The notes: generated by a model from the sequence alone, not told the origin. A DNA stretch of 64,000 nt from Paraburkholderia ultramafica (GCF_902859915.1 NZ_CADIKK010000030.1:36748-100747); one strand, 5' to 3'. Shown: positions 8,801 to 18,361, counted from the first letter of the stretch. Made by a program: numbers and translations.

Positions 8801-9816
8801 CACGATGCCTCGCCGAGTTTGACCGCGCGGCCCTCGCGCCATGAGCGGGTCGCGGCGTCGGCGAGTTCGAGCGCTTTCAGACCGTCGGCCACGGTCGTGC
8901 GCACCGGCTTGCCATGCGTGACCGCGTCGAAGAAATGCGCGATTTCAAGCGCATAGGCCGCGCGATAACGTTCGAGGAAAAACGCTTCGGGCACGTCGCT
9001 CGACACTTCGGTTTTCGAATACGCGGTCACTTCGGTGGGCCGCACGTTGCCCGCCTGCAGCATGCCGGTGCTGCCGAGCACTTCAAAGCGCTGGTCGTAA
9101 CCGTACGCGGCGCGGCGCGCGGTGTTGATCTGACACAGGCGACCGCGCTTCGTGCGGATCGTCACCGCGGTCGAATCGATGTCGCCCGCGTCGGCGATTG
9201 CCGGGTCGCTCAGGCAACTGCCGGTGGCGTGCAGCGTGTCGGCTTCGTCGTCGAGAATCCAGCGGAAGATGTCGAAGTCGTGAATCAGCATGTCCTTGAA
9301 AATGCCGCCCGAGTGCCGGATGTACTCGAGCGGCGGTGCGCCCGGATCGCGGCTCGTCACCACCAGCATTTCCGGCGTGCCGATCTCGCCCGCGTCGATA
9401 CGCGCTTTCAACGCGGAGAAGGTCGGATCGAAGCGGCGCTGAAAGCCGATCATGCAGACCACGCCTGCCCGCTCCACCGCGTCGGCGCAAACCCGCGCGC
9501 GCTCCAGCGTCAGATCGACCGGCTTCTCGCAGAACACGTGCTTCTTCTGCGCGGCCGATTGGACGATCAGGTCCGCATGCGTGTCCGTGCTCGAACAGAT
9601 CACGGTCGCGCCGACCGCCGCGTCGCCCATCGCGCCGTCGACATCCGCGACCTGCGCGCCATGCTCGGCGGCGAGCGCGGCGGCGGCCTCGCGATTCACG
9701 TCGACCACGTACTTGAGCCGCACGCCCGGGTGCCGCGCGAGATTAGCCGCATGAATCTTGCCGATGCGCCCCGCGCCGAATACCGCTACGTCGATCTTCT
9801 TTACCGCGTCAGTCAT
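8800..9816 (-). CDS. iolG: Inositol 2-dehydrogenase
   Basis: Oxidises myo-inositol to 2-keto-myo-inositol (scyllo-inosose) with NAD+, the first catabolic step. 338 aa. It has a Rossmann motif VFGAGRIGKIHA, the catalytic-lysine motif FCEKPVDLTL, and DMLIHDFDIFRWIL with the conserved His. ATG 9816 is preceded by GGAGG at good spacing, which decides the start over an upstream ATG at 9849. It overlaps the regulator gene's end by 8 bp and the second dehydrogenase by 1 bp, so the three genes form one minus-strand transcript. Confidence 0.92.
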   Translation of the reverse strand: MTDAVKKIDVAVFGAGRIGKIHAANLARHPGVRLKYVVDVNREAAAALAAEHGAQVADVDGAMGDAAVGATVICSSTDTHADLIVQSAAQKKHVFCEKPVDLTLERARVCADAVERAGVVCMIGFQRRFDPTFSALKARIDAGEIGTPEMLVVTSRDPGAPPLEYIRHSGGIFKDMLIHDFDIFRWILDDEADTLHATGSCLSDPAIADAGDIDSTAVTIRTKRGRLCQINTARRAAYGYDQRFEVLGSTGMLQAGNVRPTEVTAYSKTEVSSDVPEAFFLERYRAAYALEIAHFFDAVTHGKPVRTTVADGLKALELADAATRSWREGRAVKLGEAS

Positions 9817-10690
9817 CGTATCCTCCGGTGTCTTTGGATTCTTCAACATTCAATTCGAGCTTGTACGCGAGCGCGATGAACAACGCCTGGCACAAACAGA
9901 TCGTGCTGGTCAGCGAGCGGAATGCGAATGCGCTGCCCTCTTTCACATACAGCTGCGTGCTCGCGTGGCGTGACAGCGGAGATAGTTGGCTATCCGTAAT
10001 AACCAGCGTCTTCGCCTGATGATGATGGGCGACGCGCAGGCAGTACTGCGTTTCCTTGCCGTACGGCGCGAAGCTGATCGCGATCACCACGTCGCCCTTC
10101 TTCACGCTGCGAATCTGTTCGCGGTACATGCCGCCGAAACCGGACACCAGATGCACGCGCTTGGGCGTGTGCTGCAGCGCGTAGACGATGTAGCTCGCCA
10201 CCGGAAACGAGCGCCGCACGCCGATCACATAGATGTTGTCGGCATGCTGGAGCATTTTGACGGCGGCGTCGAACTGCTTGTCGTCGAGTCCCGCTTCGAG
10301 TTCTTCGAGGCCGCTGCGCGAGGCCGCGATGAATTCGCGCGCCACCGCGCCGCCGGACAACGCGCCCGGCTTCTCGTCGATCAGCTTGCGAATCCTCTGC
10401 TGGTAACTCGGCGACGACGTGCCCTGCCCCGTGTAAGCCTGGCGAAATACCGCCTGCAGATCGGAGAATCCGGAAAAGCCGAAGCGCTGCGCAAACCGCA
10501 CCACGGCGGACGGATGCACGCCGCAGCTCGCGGCGATGTCGCTGGTGCGATCCACCATCACGCTCGAGCGGTTCTGTTCGATATAGGTCGCGACGTTCTT
10601 CAACTGACGCGGCAACGCCTCGTAGTTTTCCGCGATGCGCTGCATCAATTCTTCGACGCTCGGCAATTCTTCGGTGCTCTCTTCCGCCAT
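9809..10690 (-). CDS. iolR: MurR/RpiR-family regulator, probable inositol repressor IolR
   Basis: 293-residue transcription factor with an N-terminal RpiR-type HTH (about residues 15-95, including SCGVHPSAVVRFAQRFGFSG) and a C-terminal SIS sugar-phosphate-binding domain (about 140-270, with IYVIGVRRSF and VVIAISFAPYG). In rhizobia RpiR-type IolR represses iol genes and is relieved by a catabolic intermediate. Its position at the head of the iolG transcript and divergent from the transporter/iolC-B arm fits that role. A palindrome overlapping its own promoter region suggests autoregulation. The assignment as IolR is by context. Confidence 0.85.
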   Translation of the reverse strand: MAEESTEELPSVEELMQRIAENYEALPRQLKNVATYIEQNRSSVMVDRTSDIAASCGVHPSAVVRFAQRFGFSGFSDLQAVFRQAYTGQGTSSPSYQQRIRKLIDEKPGALSGGAVAREFIAASRSGLEELEAGLDDKQFDAAVKMLQHADNIYVIGVRRSFPVASYIVYALQHTPKRVHLVSGFGGMYREQIRSVKKGDVVIAISFAPYGKETQYCLRVAHHHQAKTLVITDSQLSPLSRHASTQLYVKEGSAFAFRSLTSTICLCQALFIALAYKLELNVEESKDTGGYDD

Positions 10691-10765
10691 AGCTCTCTCT
10701 CAAGTGCTTTATTGCAGTGCGGAAGACACCGCTTAGCGCCCGCGCACGGTCTTCCGACGCTGCCG

Positions 10766-10771
10766 ATTATA
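10766..10771 (-). promoter_or_regulatory. Candidate -10 for the regulator-iolG transcript
   Basis: A perfect TATAAT on the minus strand, 76 bp before the regulator start codon. The expected -35 zone falls on the palindrome at 10787-10808, so a bound repressor would block this promoter. Confidence 0.5.
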
Positions 10772-10786
10772 GGCAGGCTCCACGTC

Positions 10787-10808
10787 AAATGGAATGTATT
10801 TTCCATTT
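10787..10808. promoter_or_regulatory. Putative IolR operator, GGAA-N6-TTCC palindrome
   Basis: An 8-bp perfect inverted repeat (AAATGGAA / TTCCATTT) around a 6-bp spacer. It contains GGAA-N6-TTCC, which I recall as the motif reported for the RpiR-type IolR of Sinorhizobium meliloti. It lies between the two divergent iol arms. Confidence 0.65.
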
Positions 10809-10817
10809 TTATTTATC

Positions 10818-10830
10818 ATGAAATTTTCAT
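10818..10830. promoter_or_regulatory. Second palindrome in the iol intergenic region
   Basis: ATGAAA-T-TTTCAT, a perfect 13-bp palindrome centred about 27 bp from the first one. It is a plausible second site for the same or another dimeric regulator; it does not carry GGAA/TTCC. Confidence 0.45.
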
Positions 10831-10858
10831 TGCAACGTCTCGGAAGATGACCTAATCT
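10830..10858 (+). promoter_or_regulatory. Weak sigma-70-like promoter for the transporter/iolC-B arm
   Basis: TTGCAA (10830-10835), a 17-bp spacer, then TAATCT (10853-10858). The hexamers match consensus only at 4 and 3 positions. The operator palindromes abut its upstream side. Confidence 0.35.
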
Positions 10859-10966
10859 TGGTCGTGAGCGATGGTGCTTCGGTGGACATGCGCCGGCCAG
10901 TACGCGGATGGAAAGCCGCCGCCACACGTTCCCCTCAATAACGACAGACCGAGAAAGGTGGAGACA

Positions 10967-12013
10967 ATGAGACTTTGCAAGGGCAAGGCTACGCTCAGGA
11001 TTCTGGTGACGGCATTGACGTTGGCGACGGGATTCGGCGCGGCCTCGGCCGCCCGTGCGGCTGACGCCCACTTCGTGCTGATCAGCCACGCGCCGGATTC
11101 GGACTCGTGGTGGAACACCATCAAGAACGCGATCAAACAGGCCGACGAGGACTTCAACGTCACGACCGACTACCGCAATCCGCCGAACGGCGACATCGCC
11201 GACATGGCGCGTCTGGTCGAACAGGCCGCCGCACGCAACTACGACGGCGTGATCGTCTCGATCGCCGACTTCGACGTGCTCAAGAGTTCGATCTCCAAGG
11301 TCACCGAGAAACACATTCCACTCGTCACGATCAACTCCGGCACCGAGGAGCAAAGCGCGAAGCTGGGTGCGATCATGCACGTCGGACAGCCTGAATTCGC
11401 CGCCGGCAAGGCAGCGGGCGAGAAGGCGAAGGCGGCGGGCATCAAGTCGTTCCTGTGCGTGAACCACTACGCGACCAACCCGGCTTCGTTCGAACGCTGC
11501 CGTGGCTTTGCCGAAGCGATCGGCGTCGACTTCAAGACATCGACGCTCGATGCCGGCCAGGATCCCACCGGCGTACAGTCGAAGGTGAGCGCCTTTCTGC
11601 GCAATCATCCGGACACCCAGGCGGTGCTCACGCTCGGGCCGCTGTCGGCCGATCCGACGCTCAAGGCACTGCAACAGATGGGCCTCGCGGGCAAGATCTG
11701 GTTCGCCACGTTCGACTTCGACAGCGACATTGCGAAGGGCATCCAGGACGGCACGATCCTGTTCGCGATCGACCAGCAACCGTACTTGCAGGGCTATATT
11801 CCGGTCGCCGTGCTGGCCATCGTTAAAAAGAACCACACCACCGATCCGGCCAAAATCCGCGAGATCCTGCAGGCCAATCCGAAGTTCAAGGAACGGCTTG
11901 CCACTTACGGGCTCGCCCCCTCCTATGGGCCGCGCAATATCGGCTCGGGTCCGGGCTTCATCACAAAAGCCAATGTCGACAAGGTGCTCAAGTATGCAGG
12001 CCAATACCGCTAG
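10967..12013 (+). CDS. Sugar-type ABC transporter periplasmic binding protein (probable inositol)
   Basis: 348-residue ribose-family (Peripla_BP_4) binding protein. A signal peptide (KGKATLRILVTALTLAT then AARAAD) is followed by the type I fold beginning HFVLISHAPDSDSWWNT. ATG 10967 follows GAAAGGTGGAGAC; upstream in-frame starts lie in the promoter region. It is the first gene of the plus arm, followed by a permease and an ATPase. The ligand is inferred to be myo-inositol or a related polyol from the surrounding iol genes, not from residues I can read. Confidence 0.9.
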   Translation: MRLCKGKATLRILVTALTLATGFGAASAARAADAHFVLISHAPDSDSWWNTIKNAIKQADEDFNVTTDYRNPPNGDIADMARLVEQAAARNYDGVIVSIADFDVLKSSISKVTEKHIPLVTINSGTEEQSAKLGAIMHVGQPEFAAGKAAGEKAKAAGIKSFLCVNHYATNPASFERCRGFAEAIGVDFKTSTLDAGQDPTGVQSKVSAFLRNHPDTQAVLTLGPLSADPTLKALQQMGLAGKIWFATFDFDSDIAKGIQDGTILFAIDQQPYLQGYIPVAVLAIVKKNHTTDPAKIREILQANPKFKERLATYGLAPSYGPRNIGSGPGFITKANVDKVLKYAGQYR

Positions 12014-12033
12014 GCAACGCATCGGCTGATGGC

Positions 12034-12050
12034 GCCGCCGCGATGGCGGC
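12034..12050 (+). repeat. Small hairpin in the binding protein-permease gap
   Basis: A 6-bp stem GCCGCC/GGCGGC with a 5-nt loop in the 216-bp gap. Such hairpins often stabilise the upstream binding-protein message, but this one is short. Confidence 0.3.
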
Positions 12051-12229
12051 AGGCATGAAACAGGCGGGGACCGGCCAGATGCCTCGGGTCTAGCCGGCGC
12101 TCGCCCGTTCACGCTGCTTTACGTAGCGCGCTTGATGTACTGCGCTTTATGTACCGTATTCACGTGCTGCAAACGCCCCGCGGCTTTTGCGTCGACCAGC
12201 CGCCCGCCGGCGTATCAAGGAGAGCTTCA

Positions 12230-13414
12230 ATGGGTGTCGCCAACCTTTTCCATCCCAATCACCGCAAGCAGCCACCGTCCGATCCGCAGGATCCGTCGGG
12301 GCCGGCTTCGGCCACATCGTCCGTTGCCGTCGACGAGCGCGTGCGCCGGGAATCGTGGTTCCGGCATCTGCTCAATCGGCCGGAATTCGCGGCTCTCGCC
12401 GGCACCGCGATGGTGTTCATCGTGTTCGGCGTGACGGCCGGCAACTCGGGGATGTTCAACCTCGACGGCATCATGAACTGGTCGCAAGTCGCGGCCTATC
12501 TGGGTCTGATCTCGGTCGGCGCCTGCGTGCTGATGATCGCCGGCGAATTCGATCTGTCGATCGGCTCGATGATCGGCTTTGCCGGCATGATGGTCGCGCT
12601 GCCGACCATGTATTTCCACTGGCCGATCTGGCTCGCCATCGTGTTCGCGTTCGTCGGCTCGATGCTGCTCGGCGCACTCAACGGCTATCTGGTGATGCGC
12701 ACGCGGCTGCCGTCGTTCATCGTCACGCTCGCCTTTCTGTTCATCCTGCGCGGACTCACGCTGGCGCTGTCGGTGATGTTCGCCGATCGCACGATCATCT
12801 CCGGCGTCGGCGACGTCGCGCGGCAGGACTGGCTGGCGCACACGCTCTTTCAGGGGGTCGCGTTCCACGGCCTGTTCGTCTGGCTCGGTCACATCGGCCT
12901 GGTGAAAATGCTCGACAACGGCATGCCGCTCGTGCCGGGGATTCCCAAAGTGCTGCTGTGGTGGCTCGCGCTTGCCGTCGTCTGCGCGTTCACGCTGGCG
13001 AAAACCCGCTTCGGCAACTGGATCTTCGCCGTCGGCGGCGACGCCAACGCGGCCAAGAACGTCGGCGTGCCGGTGCGGCGCGTGAAGATCTCGCTGTTCG
13101 TGCTGACCGCGTTCTGCTCGTGCCTGTATGCGGTGCTGCAAGTGTGCGACATCGGTTCGGCCGCGGCCGACCGCGGTTTGCAGGCGGAATTCGAAGCGAT
13201 CATCGCCGCGGTGATCGGCGGCACGCTGCTCACGGGCGGCTACGGCTCGGTGGTCGGCGCCTGCTTCGGCGCGCTGATCTTCGGAGTCGTGCAGATCGGG
13301 ATCACCTACACCAATGTCGATTCGGACTGGTTCCGGGTGTTCCTTGGCGTGATGCTGCTGTTCGCCGTGCTGTTCAACCACTACGTGCGCAGCCGCGTCG
13401 CGGCGTCTCGCTAA
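12230..13414 (+). CDS. Sugar-type ABC transporter permease (RbsC-like)
   Basis: 394-residue inner-membrane protein with about ten hydrophobic segments. It carries the RbsC/BPD_transp_2 signature: FDLSIGSMIGFAGM, the loop NGYLVMRTRLPSFIVTLA, and the GGDANAAKNVGV segment. A hydrophilic N-terminal tail of about 55 residues precedes the first membrane helix. ATG 12230 is set by AAGGAGAG; the frame is open further upstream. It partners the binding protein before it and the ATPase 18 bp after it. Confidence 0.92.
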   Translation: MGVANLFHPNHRKQPPSDPQDPSGPASATSSVAVDERVRRESWFRHLLNRPEFAALAGTAMVFIVFGVTAGNSGMFNLDGIMNWSQVAAYLGLISVGACVLMIAGEFDLSIGSMIGFAGMMVALPTMYFHWPIWLAIVFAFVGSMLLGALNGYLVMRTRLPSFIVTLAFLFILRGLTLALSVMFADRTIISGVGDVARQDWLAHTLFQGVAFHGLFVWLGHIGLVKMLDNGMPLVPGIPKVLLWWLALAVVCAFTLAKTRFGNWIFAVGGDANAAKNVGVPVRRVKISLFVLTAFCSCLYAVLQVCDIGSAAADRGLQAEFEAIIAAVIGGTLLTGGYGSVVGACFGALIFGVVQIGITYTNVDSDWFRVFLGVMLLFAVLFNHYVRSRVAASR

Positions 13415-13432
13415 GTCAAGGAACAGGAGTTC

Positions 13433-14242
13433 ATGATGACCGCCCTCGAACAGACCGAAGACGACACCATCCTGTCGCTCGAAAACGTCAGCCGCTATTT
13501 CGGCAACATCATCGCGCTCAAGGACATCACGCTCAAGCTCAAACGCGGTGAAGTGCATTGCCTGCTCGGCGACAACGGCGCCGGCAAGTCGACCCTGATC
13601 AAGACGCTCGCCGGCGTGTACCAGCCGAGCGAAGGCATCTACCGGGTGGACGGCAAGCCGGTGCGCTTCACGTCGCCGAAAGACGCGCTCGATATCGGCA
13701 TCGCGACCGTCTATCAGGATCTGGCGCTGGTGCCGCTGCTGTCGGTGGCGCGCAACTTCTTTATGGGACGCGAGCCGCAGAAGAAGCTGTTCGGCTTTAT
13801 CAACGTGATGGATCTCGAGCAGTGCGCGACTGCGTCGCGCGACAAGCTCGCCGAAATGGGCATCAACGTGCGCGACCCGCATCAGCCGATCGGCACCATG
13901 TCCGGCGGCGAGAAACAGTGCCTCGCGATTGCGCGGGCGATCCACTTTGGCGCGCGCGTGCTGATTCTCGACGAGCCGACCGCCGCGCTCGGCGTGAAGC
14001 AGAGCTTCAACGTGCTGAAGCTGATTCACAAGGCGCGCGCCAAAGGCATCTCGGTGATCTTCATCACGCACAACGTGCACCACGCGTATCCGATCGGCGA
14101 TTCATTCACGTTGCTCAATCGCGGCAAATCGCTTGGCACGTTCACCAAGGACACCATCAGCAAGGACGAAGTGCTCGACATGATGGCCGGCGGCGCCGAA
14201 ATGCAGAAGATGATCGGCGAACTCGAAGGCGCGACGATCTGA
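13433..14242 (+). CDS. Sugar-type ABC transporter ATP-binding protein (single domain)
   Basis: 269-residue ATPase with Walker A GDNGAGKST, a signature written MSGGEKQC, and Walker B VLILDEPTAAL. Most ribose-type importers have a fused double ATPase of about 500 residues. This one has a single domain like FrcA-type proteins and must homodimerise. ATG 13433 follows AAGGAACAGGAG. It lies between the permease and iolC, so uptake and catabolism genes are probably co-transcribed. Confidence 0.92.
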   Translation: MMTALEQTEDDTILSLENVSRYFGNIIALKDITLKLKRGEVHCLLGDNGAGKSTLIKTLAGVYQPSEGIYRVDGKPVRFTSPKDALDIGIATVYQDLALVPLLSVARNFFMGREPQKKLFGFINVMDLEQCATASRDKLAEMGINVRDPHQPIGTMSGGEKQCLAIARAIHFGARVLILDEPTAALGVKQSFNVLKLIHKARAKGISVIFITHNVHHAYPIGDSFTLLNRGKSLGTFTKDTISKDEVLDMMAGGAEMQKMIGELEGATI

Positions 14243-14308
14243 TCGATTCGCGCGGCTCGTCCGGCGCTTGCGTGGCCGGTGATCGCGCTCAGCTATTCAG
14301 GAATATTC

Positions 14309-16360
14309 ATGGATCACTCCAGCACATCCAGCGCAACCCCGCCACCTCCGGCTCCGGCGTCAACGGCCGGCGGACGCTTCGCGCCGGGCCGCAGTCGTGA
14401 CATCGTCTGCCTTGGCCGCCTCGCCGTCGATCTGTACGCGCAGCAGGTCGGCGCGCGGCTCGAAGACGTGTCGAGCTTCGCGAAGTACCTCGGCGGTTCG
14501 TCGGCGAATATCGCATTCGGCTGCGCACGGCTCGGGCTCGCGTCGGCGATGCTTGCGCGCGTCGGCAACGATCACATGGGCCGCTTTCTCACCGAGACGC
14601 TGACCAGGGAAGGTTGCGACGTCAGCCACGTGCGCGTCGACCTCGACCGCCTGACCGCGCTGGTGCTGCTCGGCCTGAAAGACCGCGACACGTTCCCGCT
14701 GATCTTCTACCGCGAAAACTGCGCGGATATGGCCGTCGACGAAGCGGATTTCGACGAGGCATTCATTGCATCGTCGAAAGCGCTGCTGATTACCGGCACG
14801 CACTTCTCCACCGAACAGGTGAACCGCACGAGCCGCCGCGCGCTGGATTACGCGCGCCGCAACCAGGTGCGCACGGTGCTCGATATCGACTACCGGCCGG
14901 TGCTGTGGGGACTCACGGGCAAGGCGGACGGCGAAACGCGCGTCGTTGCGAGCGAAGGCGTGAGCGCGCATTTGCAGAGCATTCTGCCGTGGTTCGATCT
15001 GGTGATTGGCACCGAGGAAGAGTTTCGCATCGCCGGCGGCAAGAGCGATCTGCTCGAAGCGCTCGCGACGGTGCGCGCCGTCACGCCGGCCACGCTGGTG
15101 CTAAAGCGCGGGCCGCTGGGCTGTCAGATCATCGACGGCAAGGTGCCCGCCTCGCTCGACGATTCGCCGCTTCACGGTGGCGTGGAAGTCGAAGTGCTGA
15201 ACGTGCTCGGCGCGGGCGACGCGTTCGCATCGGGCTTTCTCTCCGGATGGCTGCGCGATCAGCCGCTCGAAGCGTGCGTGCGCGCCGCGAATGCGAGCGG
15301 CGCGCTGGTCGTGTCGCGCCACGGCTGCGCGCCGGCCATGCCGACCCCGGCCGAACTCGATTACTTCCTGCGCGAAGCGCAAGCCGATCCGCAACGGATG
15401 CGCCGCCCGGATCGCGACGCGACGCTCGCGCGTTTGCATCGCGTCTCGCCGGCCCGCAAACCGTGGCATGAAGTGCTCGGCTTCGCGTTCGACCATCGCA
15501 ACCAGTTCTTCGAACTCGCGCAGCAAACCGGCGCGAATGAAGACCGTATCGCGCGCCTGAAGGGTCTGTTCGTCGAAGCCGTTGCGCAGACCGAGAGCGC
15601 GCTGGGTTTGCAGGATCACATCGGCGTACTGATCGACGAACGTTACGGCCAGGACGCGTTGAACGCCGCCACCGGCCGTGGCTGGTGGATCGGCCGCCCG
15701 GTCGAGTTGCCGGGCTCGGTGCCGCTGGTGTTCGATCATGGCCGCTCGATCGGCACGACGCTGCTCGCGTGGCCACAGGAGCATGTCGCCAAGTGCCTCG
15801 TGCAATTCCATCCCGACGAGCCCATCGAGCAGCGGCTCGAACAGGAAGCCCAGTTGCGTGCACTCTACGATGCGACGCAGGCAAGCGGCCATGAGCTGCT
15901 GCTCGAAGTGATTCCGCCGAAGCATGCGCAGCTGCCGCAAGCGCCGGATATCGTGTATCGCGCATTGAAGCGCCTGTACAACATCGGCATCTATCCGGAA
16001 TGGTGGAAGCTCGAACCGATGGACGCCGCGCAATGGCAAGCCGTCGACGCGCTGATCGCCGAGCGTGATCCGTATTGCCGGGGCGTGGTGCTGCTCGGTT
16101 TGTCGGCGGGTGTCGAGCAGTTGAACGAAGGCTTTCGCGCGGCCGCGCAATCGGCCACCTGCCGCGGCTTCACGGTGGGCCGCACGATCTTTCACGAGCC
16201 GAGCCACGCATGGCTCGCCGGAGAAATCGGCGACGACGAACTGATTGCGCGCGTGCGCCAGACCTTCGAGACGCTGATTGCGTCATGGCGGGCGACACGT
16301 GACGCGAGCGCCGCGCAGACCAGCGCGCCGAGTCATGTTCATCAGGAGCAGGCGGCATGA
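14309..16360 (+). CDS. iolC: 5-dehydro-2-deoxygluconokinase fused to a DUF2090 (IolJ-like) domain
   Basis: 684-residue two-domain protein. The first half (about residues 30-335) is a PfkB kinase with the LGGSSANIAFG substrate motif and the GAGDAFASGFLSG ATP/catalytic motif. The second half (about 375-670) matches DUF2090, a class II aldolase-like domain found fused to IolC in many proteobacteria (WHEVLGFAFDHRNQF, EVIPPKHAQLPQAPD). Proposed reactions: phosphorylation of 5-dehydro-2-deoxygluconate, and possibly cleavage of the product. ATG 14309 has an AGGA element; the 10-residue longer form is less likely. Its stop overlaps the iolD start by 4 bp. Confidence 0.92.
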   Translation: MDHSSTSSATPPPPAPASTAGGRFAPGRSRDIVCLGRLAVDLYAQQVGARLEDVSSFAKYLGGSSANIAFGCARLGLASAMLARVGNDHMGRFLTETLTREGCDVSHVRVDLDRLTALVLLGLKDRDTFPLIFYRENCADMAVDEADFDEAFIASSKALLITGTHFSTEQVNRTSRRALDYARRNQVRTVLDIDYRPVLWGLTGKADGETRVVASEGVSAHLQSILPWFDLVIGTEEEFRIAGGKSDLLEALATVRAVTPATLVLKRGPLGCQIIDGKVPASLDDSPLHGGVEVEVLNVLGAGDAFASGFLSGWLRDQPLEACVRAANASGALVVSRHGCAPAMPTPAELDYFLREAQADPQRMRRPDRDATLARLHRVSPARKPWHEVLGFAFDHRNQFFELAQQTGANEDRIARLKGLFVEAVAQTESALGLQDHIGVLIDERYGQDALNAATGRGWWIGRPVELPGSVPLVFDHGRSIGTTLLAWPQEHVAKCLVQFHPDEPIEQRLEQEAQLRALYDATQASGHELLLEVIPPKHAQLPQAPDIVYRALKRLYNIGIYPEWWKLEPMDAAQWQAVDALIAERDPYCRGVVLLGLSAGVEQLNEGFRAAAQSATCRGFTVGRTIFHEPSHAWLAGEIGDDELIARVRQTFETLIASWRATRDASAAQTSAPSHVHQEQAA

Positions 16361-18351
16361 ACCAGCGGGCCACCCATCACGACGCGGCGTCCGCGAACGA
16401 CGCCACCCAGACACGCACAGGTTCGGGCGGCAGCATCCGCCTGACCGCCGCGCAGGCGCTCGTGCGCTATCTCGCGGCGCAGCGCGTGACGACCGAAGAC
16501 GGCAACGGCACCGAGCCGCTGTTCGGCGGTGTGTTCGCGATCTTCGGCCACGGCAACGTGGCGGGCATGGGCGAAGCGCTGTATCAGCATCGCGACGAAC
16601 TGCCGACGCTGCGCGCCCATAACGAACAGGCGATGGCGCACAGCGCGATTGCGTACGCGAAGGCGCATTTTCGCCGCCGCATGATGGCGGTCACGACGTC
16701 GATCGGACCCGGCGCCACCAATCTGTTGACGGCGGCGGCGCTCGCGCACGTGAACCGTCTGCCGGTGCTGTTGCTGCCCGGCGATATCTTCGTCTCGCGC
16801 GCGCCGGACCCGGTGTTGCAGCAAGTCGAAGATTTCAACGATGGCGGCGTGTCGGCCAACGACGCGTTCAAACCGGTGTCGCGCTACTTCGACCGCATCG
16901 TGCATCCGGCGCAATTGCTGAGCGCCCTGCCGCGTGCGTTGCGCGTGCTGACCGACGCAGCGATGTGCGGGCCGGTCACGCTCGCGTTGCCGCAAGACGT
17001 GCAAGCCCAGGCATGGGACTACCCGGCGGATTTTTTTGCGCCGCGCGTCGTCCGGTTTCATGCACCCGCGCCGCGCGTCGACGAGATCGAGGCCGCCTGT
17101 ACGCGTTTGCGGCACGCCAAACGTCCGCTGATCGTCGCGGGCGGCGGCGTGCTGTACAGCCGCGCGACCGACGCGTTGCATCGCTTCGCGGCCACCCACG
17201 GCATCCCGGTCGCGGAAACGCAAGCCGGCAAAAGCTCGCTCGCGTGGAACGATCCGCTGAATGCCGGCGCGCTCGGCGTGACCGGCTCACCGGCGGCGAA
17301 TGCGTTGGCGCACGACGCCGACTGCGTGCTGGCCATCGGCACCCGCTTGCAGGACTTCACCACCGGCTCGAACACGTTGTTCACGCAGGCCGACGTGATC
17401 GCCATCAATGCCAACGCATTCGACGGCGTCAAGCATCGCGCGCTGCTTGTCGAAGCGGACGCGCGGCTGGCGCTCGACGCGCTCGCCGAACCGCTGCAAG
17501 GATGGCATGCGGAGCGTGCATGGACTGCGCGTGCGCACAAACTCGCGGCCAGTTGGCGCGATACGGTGAGCACGCTCACGCATGCGCCGCAACGCGACGC
17601 CGTGCTGCCTTATGAGGGCGACGTAATCGGCGCGGTGCAGCGTTCGAGCGCGCGCTCCGCGACCGACGACATCGTCGTGTGCGCGGCCGGCACCTTGCCC
17701 GCCGAATTGCACAAGCTGTGGCGCGCCGGCAAACCGGGCGCGTATCACGTCGAGTACGGCTATTCGTGCATGGGCTACGAGATCGCCGGGGGCCTCGGCG
17801 TGAAACTCGCACGGCCTGAACGCGACGTGATCGTCATCGTCGGCGACGGCAGCTATCTGATGATGAACAGCGAGATCGCGACCTCGGTGATGCTCGGCGC
17901 GAAGCTGATCGTCGTGGTGCTCGACAATCGCGGTTACGGCTGCATCAACCGCCTGCAACAGGCGTGCGGCGGCGCGCCGTTCAACAACCTGCTAGAGAAC
18001 TGCGTGCAAGGCCCGCTCGGCGCGCCACGGATCGATTTCGCCGCGCATGCGCGCGCGCTCGGCGCGCAAGCCGAACACGCCGGCAATATCGCCGGACTCG
18101 AAGCCGCGCTGCAACGCGCGCGCGCCGCGGATCGCACGTACGTGATCAGCATCGACACCGACCCGGCCCGCACCACCGACGACGGCGGCTGGTGGTGGGA
18201 AGTAGCGGTGCCCGAAGTGTCCGCGCGCGACGCCGTGCGCGACGCGCGCGCGAAATACGAGGCGCAGCTCGCTGCGCGCGCCGACCCGGCCGCTTCCGAT
18301 GAACGCACCGGCAGCACCGGCCATAACACCGGCCACACCGGCCACGAATGA
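16357..18351 (+). CDS. iolD: 3D-(3,5/4)-trihydroxycyclohexane-1,2-dione hydrolase
   Basis: ThDP-dependent ring-opening hydrolase of the inositol pathway, 664 aa. The acetolactate-synthase-like architecture is clear: N-terminal ThDP pyrimidine domain with the FGHGNVAGMGEAL and AHNEQAMAHSA motifs, a middle Rossmann domain, and a C-terminal ThDP-diphosphate domain with IVGDGSYLMMNSEI near residue 495. Its start overlaps the iolC stop (ATGA) and its stop is 10 bp before iolE. The C-terminus ends in a low-complexity Thr/Gly/His tail. Confidence 0.95.
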   Translation: MNQRATHHDAASANDATQTRTGSGGSIRLTAAQALVRYLAAQRVTTEDGNGTEPLFGGVFAIFGHGNVAGMGEALYQHRDELPTLRAHNEQAMAHSAIAYAKAHFRRRMMAVTTSIGPGATNLLTAAALAHVNRLPVLLLPGDIFVSRAPDPVLQQVEDFNDGGVSANDAFKPVSRYFDRIVHPAQLLSALPRALRVLTDAAMCGPVTLALPQDVQAQAWDYPADFFAPRVVRFHAPAPRVDEIEAACTRLRHAKRPLIVAGGGVLYSRATDALHRFAATHGIPVAETQAGKSSLAWNDPLNAGALGVTGSPAANALAHDADCVLAIGTRLQDFTTGSNTLFTQADVIAINANAFDGVKHRALLVEADARLALDALAEPLQGWHAERAWTARAHKLAASWRDTVSTLTHAPQRDAVLPYEGDVIGAVQRSSARSATDDIVVCAAGTLPAELHKLWRAGKPGAYHVEYGYSCMGYEIAGGLGVKLARPERDVIVIVGDGSYLMMNSEIATSVMLGAKLIVVVLDNRGYGCINRLQQACGGAPFNNLLENCVQGPLGAPRIDFAAHARALGAQAEHAGNIAGLEAALQRARAADRTYVISIDTDPARTTDDGGWWWEVAVPEVSARDAVRDARAKYEAQLAARADPAASDERTGSTGHNTGHTGHE

Positions 18352-18361
18352 GGACGCTCGC

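Noticed and set aside
12227..14083. 618-codon antisense frame across the sugar permease and ATPase genes
   Set aside because: It spans two well-defined plus-strand genes and their junction, is charged and domainless, and has no ribosome-binding site.
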